This document shows positions 21,299-34,202 of a stretch of 64,000 bases of DNA, piece after piece. The stretch is taken from positions 12,195,034-12,259,033 of the forward strand of contig CM072888.1 in assembly GCA_037013685.1 (NCBI GenBank), given 5' to 3'. The DNA comes from Acridotheres tristis. Lineage: Eukaryota > Chordata > Aves > Passeriformes > Sturnidae. Each line of letters begins with the position of its first letter. The stretch's first letter is position 1. The notes below the pieces were generated by a model. That model saw only the letters and a list, made by a program, of their open reading frames with translations, was not told the origin of the DNA and searched no databases. The position numbers and the translations under genes were made by a program.

Positions 21299-24200
21299 AG
21301 TATCATAAGTTAGAAGTTGTGATACTTCAAAATATGAGGGTGACACACACGATAACTTTGTATTAGGAATATGCAATTGAAAGATTTGATTTTTGGGACA
21401 GCTGCAGAGTAGCACATCTGATTTTGTTTCAGTGTCATACCTTCAGTTTTACAAAGTTAATATTCCAGATCAGAATTCAGTCATCTGCCTGCTGAGAAGA
21501 ACCACGTAGCTATTTCTGCCTTGATGATTAAAGAATATTCCTAATGATCTTTGAAGAGCTGTTGTAATTTGACAGCAGGAAATGATTGTGGCTTTTGAAT
21601 ATGTAGCAAATATTTTAAAGCAGCATTTTAAGTGGTTTCCTTGGCAACCACTCTTCTTTAGAGATCGACAAATGCTATTGAGTGTCCTGCTGGACTCGGA
21701 TCAGCCTTGCAATATTAAAGGCACTTGTTTCCAGCACTGCCAGGTCATGTGCAATTCCTCACTGTCCAACAGCCCCGGAGCTCAGAGGGAAGCTCGCTGC
21801 CTGCCAGGCTTTTTTCCAGACGAGCAAGGACACACCTCTTGGCGGTGAGCTGGCAGAGGCATCCCGAGGGGTGGAGGAGCTGGCTGTGCTCACATTGGCT
21901 GCGTTATCCTGCAGCCCCGAGGAATGGGGTGTTTATTTCTCATTCAGCAACGCTTCACCCCCCACCACAAGACAATGCTTGTGACTGTGGTTCCCCTTTA
22001 AAAGAGATGGTAAGCACAGCTCTTAGCTGCACAGCCTGCATTCTTTTATTTTCTGTCTTACATCTCAACTGTCTGGGGCATCACATAAGTTATCTTTCAA
22101 TCCATATTCGGTATTTATGATCAATAGGAGTGTAAAGCCATTAATGATTGAGAATCCTGGAGGCATCATTAACATAAAGAAGATCTGCTCTTCCCCAAAG
22201 CTTTCCAGTTATGCATTCATTCTGATTTGGATTGGCTTCCTTATTTGCTATGGACATCTGGGATTTAGGGCAGCTTTAGCAGAACTGAGCTGAGCATCTC
22301 CAAGAAAACAGAATCTGCTCAGGGGAAATGTGCTAAACAGTGACCCTAATAGAGGGCACTTGCCTGGTGTTTGTCATCAGCCCTGCAGGAGCCTCATTGG
22401 ATGCCCCAGCAGTGCTGGGGTCTCTAGTTGGAAAATAGGGTTGGTGAAGTGAGGTCATTGCTGACGAGCATCTTTTAAGAGATTCTCATACTCGTGTTTC
22501 TTTAGGTAAGCCTGATGTGTAGGATTAGCTTCTTGCTTGGCCATGCTTTTCTTTCTGGAACTCTCAAGAGAAAGGTTTTTCTAGAACTGACACAGAAAAA
22601 GAGAGTGCTTTCTGAAAGCAGTTGCTACTTTGTATTCACGGGTTTGAAGGCAGAAATCAGCACAAATTCCTCAAAGTAGAAATCATGCAGAAGACAGCTC
22701 ATGTGTGACCTAGTCTGTGGCATTATTGTACTTACTAGCAGTTTTTATTTCCTTTTCCTTTTTATTTCCTATTCATCTTTGCTTACCAGTTGTTAATCCA
22801 ACCACTGCCTGTTGTTATGGAAAGGGTTACTGCTTTATCCTAAGAGCAAATTAAAATAGAATAATAAGATTCAGTGTGGTAAATCCATGCCACTTCTGTA
22901 AGACCAAAACTGAAGCAATATTCAAACTAAATTACATGTTTGTATAAAAACAGAAAGACCAGGACCCACATACAAAATGAAATCCTGAAGTGTCATTTTG
23001 AAATGCAAACGATTTTTAATGAAATCTTATGTTTACAAGTGAGCCTGGCAACTTGCAGGTCCTGACCCAAAGCATATGAAAATTTCAGAGAATCCTCATG
23101 TTAACTTAGCATGGACAGCACTGGGTCCACAGGAAGATGGATGCATTCAAAATCATGTCCAGCACTGAGTGGAAGCTTCAGCTGCATGTTATCTTTGGTT
23201 TTGGCATGAGAGTGTCACGTAAAAACAGATTCTGTGTGTGATCTGAGCTGCTTTGTCATCTACCTTCTGTATAGGTCTGTTAGAGGCACTGGGAATCGAG
23301 AGTGCTGTGATTCTGCACTTGCAGAATATCTACTGCTGCCATCTTCTTCCCTTTGTGATTATTTCAAAACTCGAATTTGTGCTGATTGAATGGCACAAAT
23401 TGTAATGTCAGCATTTGAAGGGAGACTGTGCTTAGTTCTCAGGACAGCTCAATACAGGGAGAGGAAAGAAGTAATATTTGCATTTAGCTTCCTTCACAGG
23501 GTGGAGGTGTGATGGTTACACTGATAAATGTCACATTGTGCTTAATCCACCTGAGCAGGATTAACTACCTAGGATGATATTTAGGAATGTTATTTGAATG
23601 TTTTCAAGACCAAGTGGAGGGTAATTCAGAAGTCTATTTTGGAAAGAATTGTTTTGAAAGAAATAATAGTAAATATTAATGTAAACAAAAATGAAGAATG
23701 GCCTTAATTCTTGGCTTTACTGTGACAGGAGGTGGCAGAGCCTACCTGGTTTTTTGCACCTAGATAAGGGAATGGTAATTTTGAGCAGGTAGGTACATCC
23801 TGATTCAGTCTGTCACCTACTGTATTCTAACCCTGGGCAAGCCAGGCCCAGCTGTAGTCCTGAATGAAAACACGTAAGGTTATCCCATCAGTTGGGAAAA
23901 CCTCAGTAAACAGAAGTGTTCCCTCACAGGTTCTCATGGATCCTGACTCCATGTGCCTTCAGTCTCTGCTCCTAGAGACTCTTGTGAACTGTTCAGCCTT
24001 TTGTCTTTCAGGTGAGTCACTTTGCACAGATGCATCTGTGCATGATTATGTTCCCTCTCTCTCATTTGGAATTTCAGGTTGCTCCCAGCCTGTATTTAAG
24101 TTCTCATCTTTTTCTGCACCACTGTGAAATGACTGTTTTTTCAATGCTTTTTGTTCCATGTATTGAAATAAGCAATAACATGGTGCCACAGAGAAGAAAA

Positions 24201-26050
24201 GGTTTCCTGTAGTACAAAACCAGTCAAAATGCTTTGTGAGAGTGCATCTAACTTTTATTGAATCTCCCCCTTCTCTGGCCCCATTCCCTTCCTCCCTGTG
24301 ATCATCTTGCTCCAGCTATGGTTGGCCAGACTTCTCCCTTGCACACAGCACAGTGTGTTGCCAGCACCACTGTTGTTTGCAGATTTACAAGGTCTGGTTT
24401 TAAACGCCCTTGTGACAAACAAAAACATGTTTACATGCTGCTTCTGTCTTAATAGCTGTTAACCCTAAATCACAGTGTGAACAGCCAAGGAGATGCTAGA
24501 GTGTATCTTTTCCGAAATGCTGCTTTACATCTAGGCCCAAACTGCAGAGATGGAGTGGAGGATCCTTTCCACACACAGTGTCTGTAAGCTGACTCTGGGC
24601 AGCTGAGGAGGAGGCCCAAGATAGCTCTGCAGGGGCTGAAAAGCAGCAATGGCACACAGGAGACATGGAGAGACACGAGCCCTGGGCCTTCATTTCAGGG
24701 AGCCAAGGCCAGCTGCTAGGGTCAGCATTAACACCCTGTGAAAAGTGAGTCGAGTTGGCTGTTGTTCCTGCATGATTTCTGCCTCTTCTTCTCCACAGGC
24801 ACTTTTTGTCGCTTTTTGCTTGGCCTCCACTTCCCAAAGCAGTCATGATGAACCTGTTTCAGGGTTCAGCATGTTCTGAATTCTGCATGAGCTTTTGGAA
24901 AAGCAGCACTTTTAGATTGTCTTTTAACTGATGCATTTTAAGTAGTTATTGAACATTGCTTATCACTTATTAACCACATAGGAATACTTGACATTTGCAT
25001 GAACTACGTTCAAAATGTTTGATAAAGCCATGCAAAATATTCTGCTTTCTAAAAGATCTGACTATGAGCAACAGAGAGGAGATAAACAGGACTCCATCCA
25101 GCACGGCTTGCACAGTAAAATATCACTTAATGCAGACAGCTTGTTGACTTCCATTTTACATCTTCCTTCAGTGAAAGCTTTGATGCTGTAAGGCTGGGAT
25201 AAAGAAAAGGCACAGTGCCCAGTACAACACAGTGTACTGCAGCAGCAGCAGATTTGATTTGTTTGCCTCATAGGGTAGGTAATGCATTTAAGTAATTGTG
25301 TAGCACAGCAAAGTCAAATTTCACAGACCTCAGCCTGTGACAGACAGAAATCAGCGAGCTGGCAGATGGCCCAGCTCCTTGTTGAGCACCTTCCCAACAC
25401 GTATGAATTGGGGAGGTGGGTATCAGTTACAGGTGCACAATCCCGCTGACAGGACAGACCCTCAGGCTCTTTGGAGTCCAACACGATTAGTAGTGACACA
25501 TCTGACAGCTCTATATCTGTGCATACTTCTCCATAATAACAATACACGGGTTCAAGTGAATATAACAGCCAATGCACAAAGGCACAAGCAGCTTCAACAA
25601 ATGTTCACAATGTTATTTACAATATTTTAAGACTCATCCGAATACCTGAATTCAAGTTCTGCATTACTCTCTGACAAATATAAAAGAGCATGTTCCAGAA
25701 AAATATGGTTAGTAAGCTGTAGAAAAGAATCAGGCAAACATAACCTCCAGCAATGTTTGATGGCAATGATTTGTAACCTGGTGCTTCGATTTACACCTTA
25801 ATACAGGTTTAATTGCCTGACACCAAGAAAACCTGTCTGTCATGCTGTGCAGGTGTTTATCTGAAATGAGTATATCGCTATGGAGATTTTGAGGTAAATA
25901 AATAAAACCAAATTGATTTTATTTGCAGCCTTGCTGGTTGAAGATGTAGGCTTTTGATTGTGTCTCTCTTGGGTGTTAAAGGAAAAGGATTGGTTAGGGG
26001 ACCTCATTGTACCTCCTTTTTAATAACTGGGGCCTCTCATAGAGCCAGGC
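21299..26050. other. Intergenic sequence, no feature recognised
   Basis: This is mixed-composition non-coding sequence. The longest ORFs are 60-130 codons, without recognisable domains. From 22120 to 23860 no ORF of 60 codons or more exists on either strand. Confidence 0.5.
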
Positions 26051-26607
26051 TGTGTTAGTTTTGGCTGGGGTAGAGTTATTTTTCTTCACACTAGCCAGCA
26101 TGTACTATGCTTTAGATTTGTGCTGGAAATAGTGTTTATAACACAGGCATGTTTTTGTTATTGCTCACAGGGTTTACACAGAGCCAAGGCCTTTTCTGCC
26201 TCTCAGTGAGGGGCCTGGGGGTGCAAAAGGAGCTGGGAGGGGGCACAGCTGGAACAGGTGATTCCAACTGACCCAAAGGATATCCCATAACATATGGAGT
26301 CATGCTTAGCAGGTAAAGCTGGGGGAAAAAGGCAGAAGGGAAGGACATTCAGAGTGATGGTGTTTGTCTTCCCAAGTCACCTGCTTTCCTGGGGGTGGCT
26401 GAACACCTACCTGTGAGAAGCAGTGACTGAATTCCTGGTTTCCCTTTGCTTGTGTGTGGAGCTTTTGCTTTACCTATTAAAATGTCTTTCTCAACCCATG
26501 AGTTTTCTCACTTTTATTCTTAGGATTCTCTCTCCCTTTAACCAGGGAAGAGGAGTGAGCGAGTGGCTTTGTGGGACTGAAGTGCTTTCTAGGGTTAAAC
26601 CGTGACA
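26051..26607 (+). mobile_element. Solo LTR of an avian endogenous retrovirus
   Basis: The 557-bp segment opens TGTGTTAGTTTTGGCTGGGG and closes GGGTTAAACCGTGACA, so it has TG...CA termini. It includes a CCTATTAAAATGTCTTTCTC polyadenylation-signal block followed by CCCATGAGTTTTCTCAC, matching a common LTR family in bird genomes as I remember it. No primer-binding site, internal retroviral genes or second LTR follow, so this is a solo LTR. The flanks (GCCAGGC / CAGAATT) show no perfect target-site duplication. The exact family (ERVL- or ERVK-type) cannot be set without a library search. Confidence 0.85.
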
Positions 26608-27889
26608 CAGAATTACAAATTCAGGACCACAGTGGCTTTTCATCATGTCCCTTCCTATCAAAATGCTCATAGACTTCTTGGACAACAGCAAAAGCTGAGG
26701 GTGAGATGGCAGGTAAGCTGCAAATTTATTCTAATGCCCTTTCCTCAAATCATTGCATGGGCAAAAATCTGTCTCCCACAGAGCTATTCCTTTGTGTCCA
26801 TGTCTGCACAGAGCAGCCATCACCTGCTCCATTGGAAATGCAATATATCTGTAAATGCATTCCTCACTGACAAAATTACTTTTGTGTCTTGTCATCATCA
26901 GGACCAGTCCAAAGTCAGCAGTTCTTCTGAGACCTGTGTCTGCTCGTCTCCCTCACTCATTCCCAGCAAACATCCAAAGGGCACATTAAATATAACCTTG
27001 GCCTCTGGTACAGAAATAGGTCATGAAACATGACCCTCATGCCAGTTAAAGAAGCACCACATTGCCTACTGCACTGATTCATAGTAGCAAGTATTTCCCC
27101 TTCCTTGAAAAGATGCTGTGAGTGCCAGCTCCATGAAGAAGAGCACAAAGTATGAATACCAGCCAAGTCCTGCTGAGACTCTGCAGCCTGTGGGTGACAG
27201 ATGAGATCTTTGCTGCTGTGTCCTGTGTCTGGCCAGGGCTGTGGTTTCCCCCATCAGCAGCTCTCATAGGGACTGTCTGCACAGTGTCACAGGAGCCAAC
27301 AGTTGGAAAACACGTTTTAAATTCCCTTCTTCAGTTTGGTCTCTGAGGGAAACCTGCAGAGTTGTGCCTGCAGGCAGAAGTAGTTCAGGTGTCTGGGTTC
27401 CCAGGATATCCCACTCTCAGCAAACTCTGCCGTGGCAGAACCTGTGCATTGGGTCTCCATCTGTGCATGGGGAAAAAGTTCTAGCAGAAATGGGAGTTTT
27501 TCAGCTCCTTAACTGGGAGGAGAACCAAGATGGTAACGGTAAGTTGATTTAAGTATCTCAGAGTAATTGCCAATCAAGGACTGCCTTCAACACTGTAATA
27601 CTTGGTCAGCCTTGCTGAAGGAATTGAATGGTTTGGAGGGTGCTTTCCTGCAGGGTCTTCCCAGTGCCTCAGAGCGAACTTTATCGGGAGCTTATTAACA
27701 TGGGACAAAGCATATTTATTTCCTCCTCAGAGACGAGGATGTACGACTTGGTATTTATTTCGCACAAGGATGTCCAGCAAAAGTACCTGCAGTGTACTTG
27801 AGTCATGTGACCACCATGAAACTTGTGCGTCAAGGCTCTTCATTCCTCTCTTGGCCTTGGGAGTTTTTTCCTGCCCGCAAGGGACGACG
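26608..27889. other. Intergenic sequence, no feature recognised
   Basis: The longest ORF (26602-27033, 143 codons) starts inside the LTR end and has no recognisable domain. Two 100-codon ORFs follow without recognisable content. Confidence 0.45.
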
Positions 27890-27977
27890 AAACAGCATCA
27901 GCTGTGATTTAATGTCCCGCCCTGGGTGCTGCAACGAGCTCCCCGCAACACCTCACACTTCCCAGAGGGGTGAGCGC

Positions 27978-28186
27978 AGGGCGATCCAGAGGCAGTGGAT
28001 GCCCGGGATGCGGTGATGGCGGGGCGATCCAGAGGCTGTGGATGCCCGGGATGCGGTGATGGCAGGGCGATCCGGAGGCTGTGGATGCCCGGGATGCGGT
28101 GATGGCAGGGCGATCCAGAGGCTGTGGATGCCCGGGATGCGGTGATGGCAGGGCGATCCAGAGGCTGTGGATGCCCGGGATGCGGT
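27978..28186. repeat. 43-bp minisatellite, about 4.9 copies
   Basis: Units begin A/GGGGCGATCC at 27978, 28021, 28064, 28107 and 28150. Each is exactly 43 bp and contains GTGGATGCCCGGGATGCGG. The last is cut after 37 bp. Only a handful of substitutions separate the units, for example CAG for CTG in unit 1 and CGG for CAG in unit 3. That implies recent expansion or homogenisation. Confidence 0.95.
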
Positions 28187-28229
28187 CGGGGCTGGCGGTG
28201 CCGGTGCCGGTCCCGCCGAGTGCTCGCTG

Positions 28230-28246
28230 TCGCCGCCTGGTGGCCA
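28230..28246. promoter_or_regulatory. CTCF-like motif 1
   Basis: TCGCCGCCTGGTGGCCA closely matches the complement of the vertebrate CTCF core (GCGCCCCCTGGTGGCCA as I remember it). Binding is inferred. Confidence 0.55.
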
Positions 28247-28299
28247 CAGCAGCGCCCGCCCTCCCGCACGGCGCGGGGGAGGCAGCGCCGCCCTCGCTG

Positions 28300-28316
28300 C
28301 CGCCGCCTGGTGGCAC
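28300..28316. promoter_or_regulatory. CTCF-like motif 2
   Basis: CCGCCGCCTGGTGGCAC lies exactly 70 bp after motif 1 and in the same orientation. The sequence just before each motif is also shared (CTCGCTG then T or C), so a local duplication probably produced the pair. Confidence 0.5.
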
Positions 28317-28375
28317 AACAGAGGAACTGCGGCACGGGCTTGGCGCCGTGCCCGATCCCGGTCCCTGGGCTGGGA

Positions 28376-29043
28376 TTCACAGTCCCAGAGTCCTGCAGCT
28401 TGGAAAGGATCTTAAGGGCTTGAGATCATCGAGTCGGACCGCTAACCCAGCGCTGCCGAGCCCACCGCTAGACTGTGTCCCCAAGTGCCACATCCCAACT
28501 GCAAAAGCAAATGAGTTGTGTATAGGTTATGAATGTCTTCAGGAATGATGACTCCACCACTTCCCCATTCAGCCTGTTCCACACCTTGACAACTCCTTCA
28601 GTGAATACATTTTTCCTAATTATCTAATCTCAGCCTCCCCTGGATTAACTCTAAGCTATTTCCTCATGTCCTGTCATTTTTTTACCTGGGAGAAGAGATC
28701 AATCCTTATCTGGCTACAGTCTCCTCTCAGGTAGTTTTAGAGAGCACTAAGGGCTTCCCTGAGCCTCCTCCAGACTAAACACGCTTATCTCCCTTATCAG
28801 CATTCTGCTCCAGACCCTTCCCAAGCACCTTTTCCTTTCTCTGAGTTCATTCCAGCACCTCAATGTCTTTCTTGTAGAGAGGGATCCAGAACTGAGCAAA
28901 GAATTTGGGGTGCAGTCTCAGCAGTGCTGAGTACAGAGGAATGATCCCTGCCCTGGTCCTGCTGGCCACACTTGCTGATACAGGCCAGGATGCCACTTGG
29001 CCACCTGGGTATTCACAGCTCTGCAGGTGTGTCATCAGCTGGA
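28376..29043 (-). mobile_element. CR1 LINE 3' fragment, about 670 bp
   Basis: The plus strand is the complement of CR1. It has a degraded tail (TTCACAGTCCCAGAGTCC), then AAGATCATCGAGTC-like sequence (here GAGATCATCGAGTCGG), GACTCCACCACTTCCCCATT, ACCTGGGAGAAGAGATC, and further upstream CR1 sequence (AGGGATCCAGAACTGAGC, TGCTGAGTACAGAGGAATGA). A stretch near 28500-28540 is not CR1-like. The element abuts the orphan CpG island. Confidence 0.85.
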
Positions 29044-32000
29044 CTGAGTAAAGGGCTTCATTAGGCTTTGGTTAGAAAAAGCTGGCTTCACCAGAGGCTG
29101 TAAGCAGCAGAGGTGCTCCTGTCCACTGTCCCGCCAGCCTGGTAGGAGACAGAAGTGAAGGTAAGCTGTGAAATGTGTTTTTTATATCCACCATGTCAGA
29201 CAAAACTATTTCCTGTGGTCAGAACTGGTTATGAAATACACATCTACACTAGAACTGGGTTTAAAAGGTATGTGTAATGATAGTAACTAAGGTCTATAGA
29301 AGTTCTCACTTTAAATGCTAAGGTCTATTTCATTTCTATTTCTAGCTGAAAGGCTTTGTGGGAAAAAGAGCTGTTTGTGTCCTTGTGAAGGGTTTAACCC
29401 CCACCTAGGAATAAACATTATTTCCTACTTCAGAAGCCAGGATGTTTTATGTAGCTCTCTGTAAATCTTTGGAAACACAAGGGAAACAAAGTCTGTCTTC
29501 CCCTCTAGTTTCTATTTAACTACTAAACTGCTTTGAGCTCTTGTCTATACCACCCAAAATTACTGGCCTTTGCAAACAGTTTCCTCAACATGAAGTGGTT
29601 CTGTAGTGCCCTTTGCTAATAATCATGGTGCAAGATAAGGACAATGGAAGTGCCAGAAAATTTCCTGTTCTCAGCTTCCCTAAATGAAATTAAATCAGTC
29701 CCAAGGATCTTTATACAGGTTTAAGAAAGGAGAAATCACTTCCCTTATCACACACTGCAGACAGAGAAGGGCACCTTTAAAGCCAAGGAGAACTAAGAGT
29801 GCACAGCTCAATCAACACTTCAGGATATGACTATTTGTTCTTTATTTAAAAAGGGGAATGAAAATCTTGTTCAGTCTTGTCCTTTCGGGTTTCCAGTCTG
29901 AACAAAATGGATTTCTATTAATTCTCTTTAAATGATCAAGCTTCAAATAACACTCTCTTATTGCTACAAGTGTCAAAGATATCTTTAAATGTTCCTAAGA
30001 AATGTAACCTCGTGGTATCTTTTTTTTTAAACCACTAGTAAAAACTTTCAGTTCCTACCAAAACAGACTCTCTTCTAGAAATGATTTTTTTAATATACAT
30101 CGACCATACAAACTATTATCAAGCGATCAACAGAAACTGTGTTTTATTAATAATGTAGTTTTTAATCTACTAGAATAAAAACAAGGAACTTTCTCCATAG
30201 ATTTGATAGTATTGTTGGGCCTTTCTTTCAATGCAGTCCATTTATTTAAACATGTTTAACTTCTAATAGAAATTATTTTTTATGAATCCAAGCAAGACTA
30301 CTAATTTATTTTAATAAAAGGAAAACTCCAGAGACTGCACTAGCTTTTGTTGCTTTCTATAACCGAGATTCTTCTTTAATCTAATATTTATGAATATACT
30401 ACACAACAAAATCAGCATAACTTATGTACTCCATGTTTGAGGGAGGAATCATCATAATTTTATTTAGCATCTGAATCAAGAAAATTACTCTTCACAGATG
30501 TAAAAAAGTATCTTCCCTTTAATTTTAGTTGTCATAAAACATACATAATACATATTATCCCCAAATTTCCCTTTGCTTTTACCTTACAAGCAAAGTAAAA
30601 CACGAGCTCTTTGTTTAAATCCTTCTCTCCCCTTCTCAGATAACTCCTACAACTGGTTTTACACTTCTAGTTTAGCAAACCTTACAGGCAGGGTATAACT
30701 ACAGAAATAACTTGCATAGCAAAAAAGCCAAGCCAGCCCTGTACCTCAGCACAGCCAGATCCTGATGGCCCACTTCCATGGCCAATTCACTTCAATTAAC
30801 TTTATATAAAAATACTCTAATTTAGGAAAAATATTTAGTTTTGATATGTGTAACACTTTATTTTTTACTCCAACAAGAAGGTATTAAGGAAGAAATAAGT
30901 GAAACCTGAATTTCATTGGGAATAACATTAGTCAACAGCTCAAGTGTAATTTAGGCAGAAAAAAATCAAGGTCGAAGGGGTTTGTCATGCTAGGGTCATT
31001 TTTGGTGAGGATGTGCTTTTCTATAGCACTTCCACATCCTGTTTAATGCTTTGCTTTTGATTTTGCTTCAAATTTACATGATTTAACTCACTCAAAGTAT
31101 TTACAGCACTGTGGAAATCCAGATGCAGGCAGCCTTATGCCTCATTGGCAACATTTTCTTTAGAGCCCTGGCTCACATAAGAACCTCCCTGCTGTCCTGT
31201 TTTCTTGCATGGATATATTATTCTTCCTTTATGGGTCCTCGTTAATTAAAAATACTTGGAATAGTTTGGATCCCACTGTAGCAAAACATCATGGCATAAC
31301 ACATAAATTATGAAGAAAAAACTACTCCTAGTATGGATCACTTCCCAGTATTCGTAATAACTGGGAGAACAGTGAATTTCCAGCCCCTCTCACCTCTCAT
31401 ATTACTCCCTTCCTTGGGAGTGGCCAGTCCTGCTCTCCCCTCCAGAATCTCCATCCATTTCCTTCTGCTGCTGCTTTGGAGGGCACAGGTAGAGCCAGAG
31501 TCCTAAGAGTTCTCTGGTTGAAAGAGCAGAAAGCTGTTCAGACAAAATAATGGTCTCTTAGTGGAAGTACAATTAAATGTGGCCTCTGTAGGGAATAGAG
31601 GCCAGATGTTATATGCTGCCTCTGAATTTTTTATTTCTGCGAATTAAACAGGGTGGGGGGACAGATAATGCCTGTGCTCCATAAGCCTCTGCTCTTTTAG
31701 ATCATGCTTAAGTTGATTGTTCAGATTTACCTGGTTTAGGGCATTTTTGTGTCTTCTCTCTTCTTTTCCCTATTTTTTTATTGTAAGCAAAGGATTGATT
31801 ATTAAAATTTTATTTGTGTGCTTCTCAATTCCCTGATGTTTGATAGAATAATCTGGAACTTATCCATAAAATTGCTAGTGAGTTTTCCTGTAACTGGGAT
31901 ATCATGCATCCTTTTATACAAGCTTGTTTTAGCTCATTATTATGCTATTCTGAAAGCTCTGATTTTTATCTAAGATATTATTTTGTAAAAGACCCCTAGT

Positions 32001-34202
32001 GAGGCGGTTGAACATCTTCTTTCTCAGTTATTTCCCACCAATTTTGCCCATGGTGCAGCTTGAAGTCTCCCTTCCTCTCCTGCCAACTCAGCTATAGTCA
32101 ATCATGCAATTTAGTCTGATGATAATTTATTCTACTTAATCATGCATGAGATGTAAAAATCCCAGAGGAGGAGTTTGGGCAGCTGGAAATTAGGAAGGGG
32201 AAAAAATCCCAAACCAAACATTCCCACCTTTTTTCCTTGCAAGCTCAGCATATCCTATGCTGAAATTACTGAGACACCATGGTGCCCTGCTTTTTTCACA
32301 GTCCCTTGGTGCAGGAATCACACTTTAAATCATTCTCCAAAAGCATGACTTAGTTAACACTTCATTATGCAAGAAGATTTCCACTATGCTGTAGTTGGCA
32401 AAAAAATCTGACTTTCCTCATGCATTTTATCCAGCACCCACTTCAAATTAAGAAAATGAGACTTTAAAAGTTTTTGTCTGAAAGGCATATGCCTGAATGT
32501 CTCTTTACCCAATCATCACTTTTACTGGGTCCATATGTTGAAATATGAAAGATCGGATACCACAGCTAAATTAAGATATTTCTGTGACTTTTTTTCCTTT
32601 CAAGGAATAAGTATTTCACTGTACAGCATTATTTGAAGAGTAGCATGTTTCATCTCAAGGATCAGGAATGGCTTGCGGTATAATTTTACAATGTGGCTCA
32701 TTAAATTAATTTAGTAAGTGAAGAACATGATTATTTGCTCACAGAAGTGTTTTCAAATTGTGCTTTTCAGACTACCAGCTGTCTGAAGTGTCATAGGAAC
32801 TACTGCATATGTGGTCCCAGGGCCAAATTATCCCTTTTACAGCTTATATTAAGATGATGGGAGCCTCCAAAATATTTGAGGGAAGCAAGGGGTGTAGGAA
32901 ATCTGGCAGCCATGATTTTAGTGGAAAATTCTTTTTCAAAAAGCAGAAAATAGACTTATCACTAGAATAACACTATATCCAGTCTCCAGCAATGTTCACA
33001 CTCCTGTGAGGCTGGAATTCAAGCCATTAAAAACTTGTGGATACTTACAGTTATTTTTTACAGCTGAATCCTAAACCGTTTGTTCAGTTTTTACTTCTTT
33101 GTTTAAGCAAGGCTCCAATTTGCTGTATTTATTGAATTTAAACAGTGAGGTTACATACTAACATCTGATAACACCTATTTTAATTCTGTATCCTTTTATG
33201 ATATAAGTTTGAGTTGAAAAGAGAGATTCTTCTGAAATGGGTAAATACCCTTGCCATGCTACTGGAAGTGTACTTAAAGTATAAAATGGGGGGAAAAAAC
33301 ACCCACGACATTTTCATCAAAATCAGTTCAGCTGCGCTACCAGATCATGTAAACTTTTATTTCTGCACTTAGGCCTTCTTTATTGGATCTTTTTCAGCTA
33401 AATGCAATAATCTAACTCAAGAGACCTCAGCATATTTCAATATGCATGAGCTTATGCAGAAAGGCTTTTCAGCCCTGGGTATGTCTGTAATAATGGGATA
33501 TCCTGACAAAGAAATCACAGAAGTATTTTACAGGAAGTGCCACCAAGAAGTCATCTAGTTCACTTCCCTACTATAAATATTTTTAGATCCATTCATTTAC
33601 ATAAAATGTATAAAAAGTGCAGTGACTGTTGGAGAAAATTCCTGCTACTCTTGTATTCTTTATTTTTCGTCGTGCTAACAACACATGGATATTTTTCTTC
33701 TGATATTACTGGCTCTCAGAAAACATTTGTAAATTTTTTTTAATAACTACCAATATTCAAAATGAGACAATTTTAAACAAGAACTTGAAGTACCTCTCAT
33801 TAAAAAATAGCACATAGTGTGTTTATAAACTGCCTGTGCACATAGAAACACCGAACAGGTGGACTTCGGTCTGTAATTCTTTAGGAAAAAAACAATTCTA
33901 CCCTACATTACATTAGGATGTTAATTGATTCCATCTTTAAATCCTCATAACAATGCAGATCCTGATTTGAAAACTAACATCCTCTTCAATTAAGAAATGC
34001 ATATACTGGTACATATGTGTCACACAAATTGAAAAGGAAGACTGCCAGAAATGAAACAATAAGAATTAAGTTTAAGTTAGGTTCATTTCGTATGGCTAAA
34101 TTAAAATGGCAAGTAGCCTTTCTGTAGAGTGAAAGTTCAGATGGACAGTGCCTTGAGGAAAGTGGTCTAGGCTGGCCTGTTCAACTCTGATTTCTGTAAA
34201 GA
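29044..34202. other. AT-rich intergenic tract, no gene seen
   Basis: About 5.1 kb of AT-rich sequence. Between 29035 and 33537 there is no ORF of 60 codons or more on either strand. No CR1, LTR or RNA gene is recognised. Conserved non-coding elements could be present but cannot be judged without alignment. Confidence 0.6.

Larger units (their letters stand above)
27890..28370. promoter_or_regulatory. Orphan CpG island between PPM1K and LRBA
   Basis: An isolated GC- and CpG-rich block of about 480 bp lies about 11 kb from the PPM1K island and 16 kb from the LRBA GC-rich region. It contains the 43-bp minisatellite (27978-28186) and two CTCF-like motifs. No recognisable exon starts here. It could be an insulator, an enhancer-associated island or an unannotated non-coding RNA promoter. 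ORFs of 155-160 codons in this block arise from the repeat and from high GC content. Confidence 0.55.

Noticed and set aside
26602..27033. 143-codon ORF after the solo LTR
   Set aside because: It starts in the LTR end and does not resemble retroviral gag, pol or env or any other family I recognise.
27978..28186. CRISPR-like direct repeat array
   Set aside because: The units are head-to-tail with no unique spacers, and the genome is vertebrate.
27898..28548. Repetitive ORFs of 121-160 codons on both strands
   Set aside because: They translate the 43-bp minisatellite. Because 43 is not a multiple of three, the same units recur in all frames, so this is a DNA repeat, not a repeat protein.
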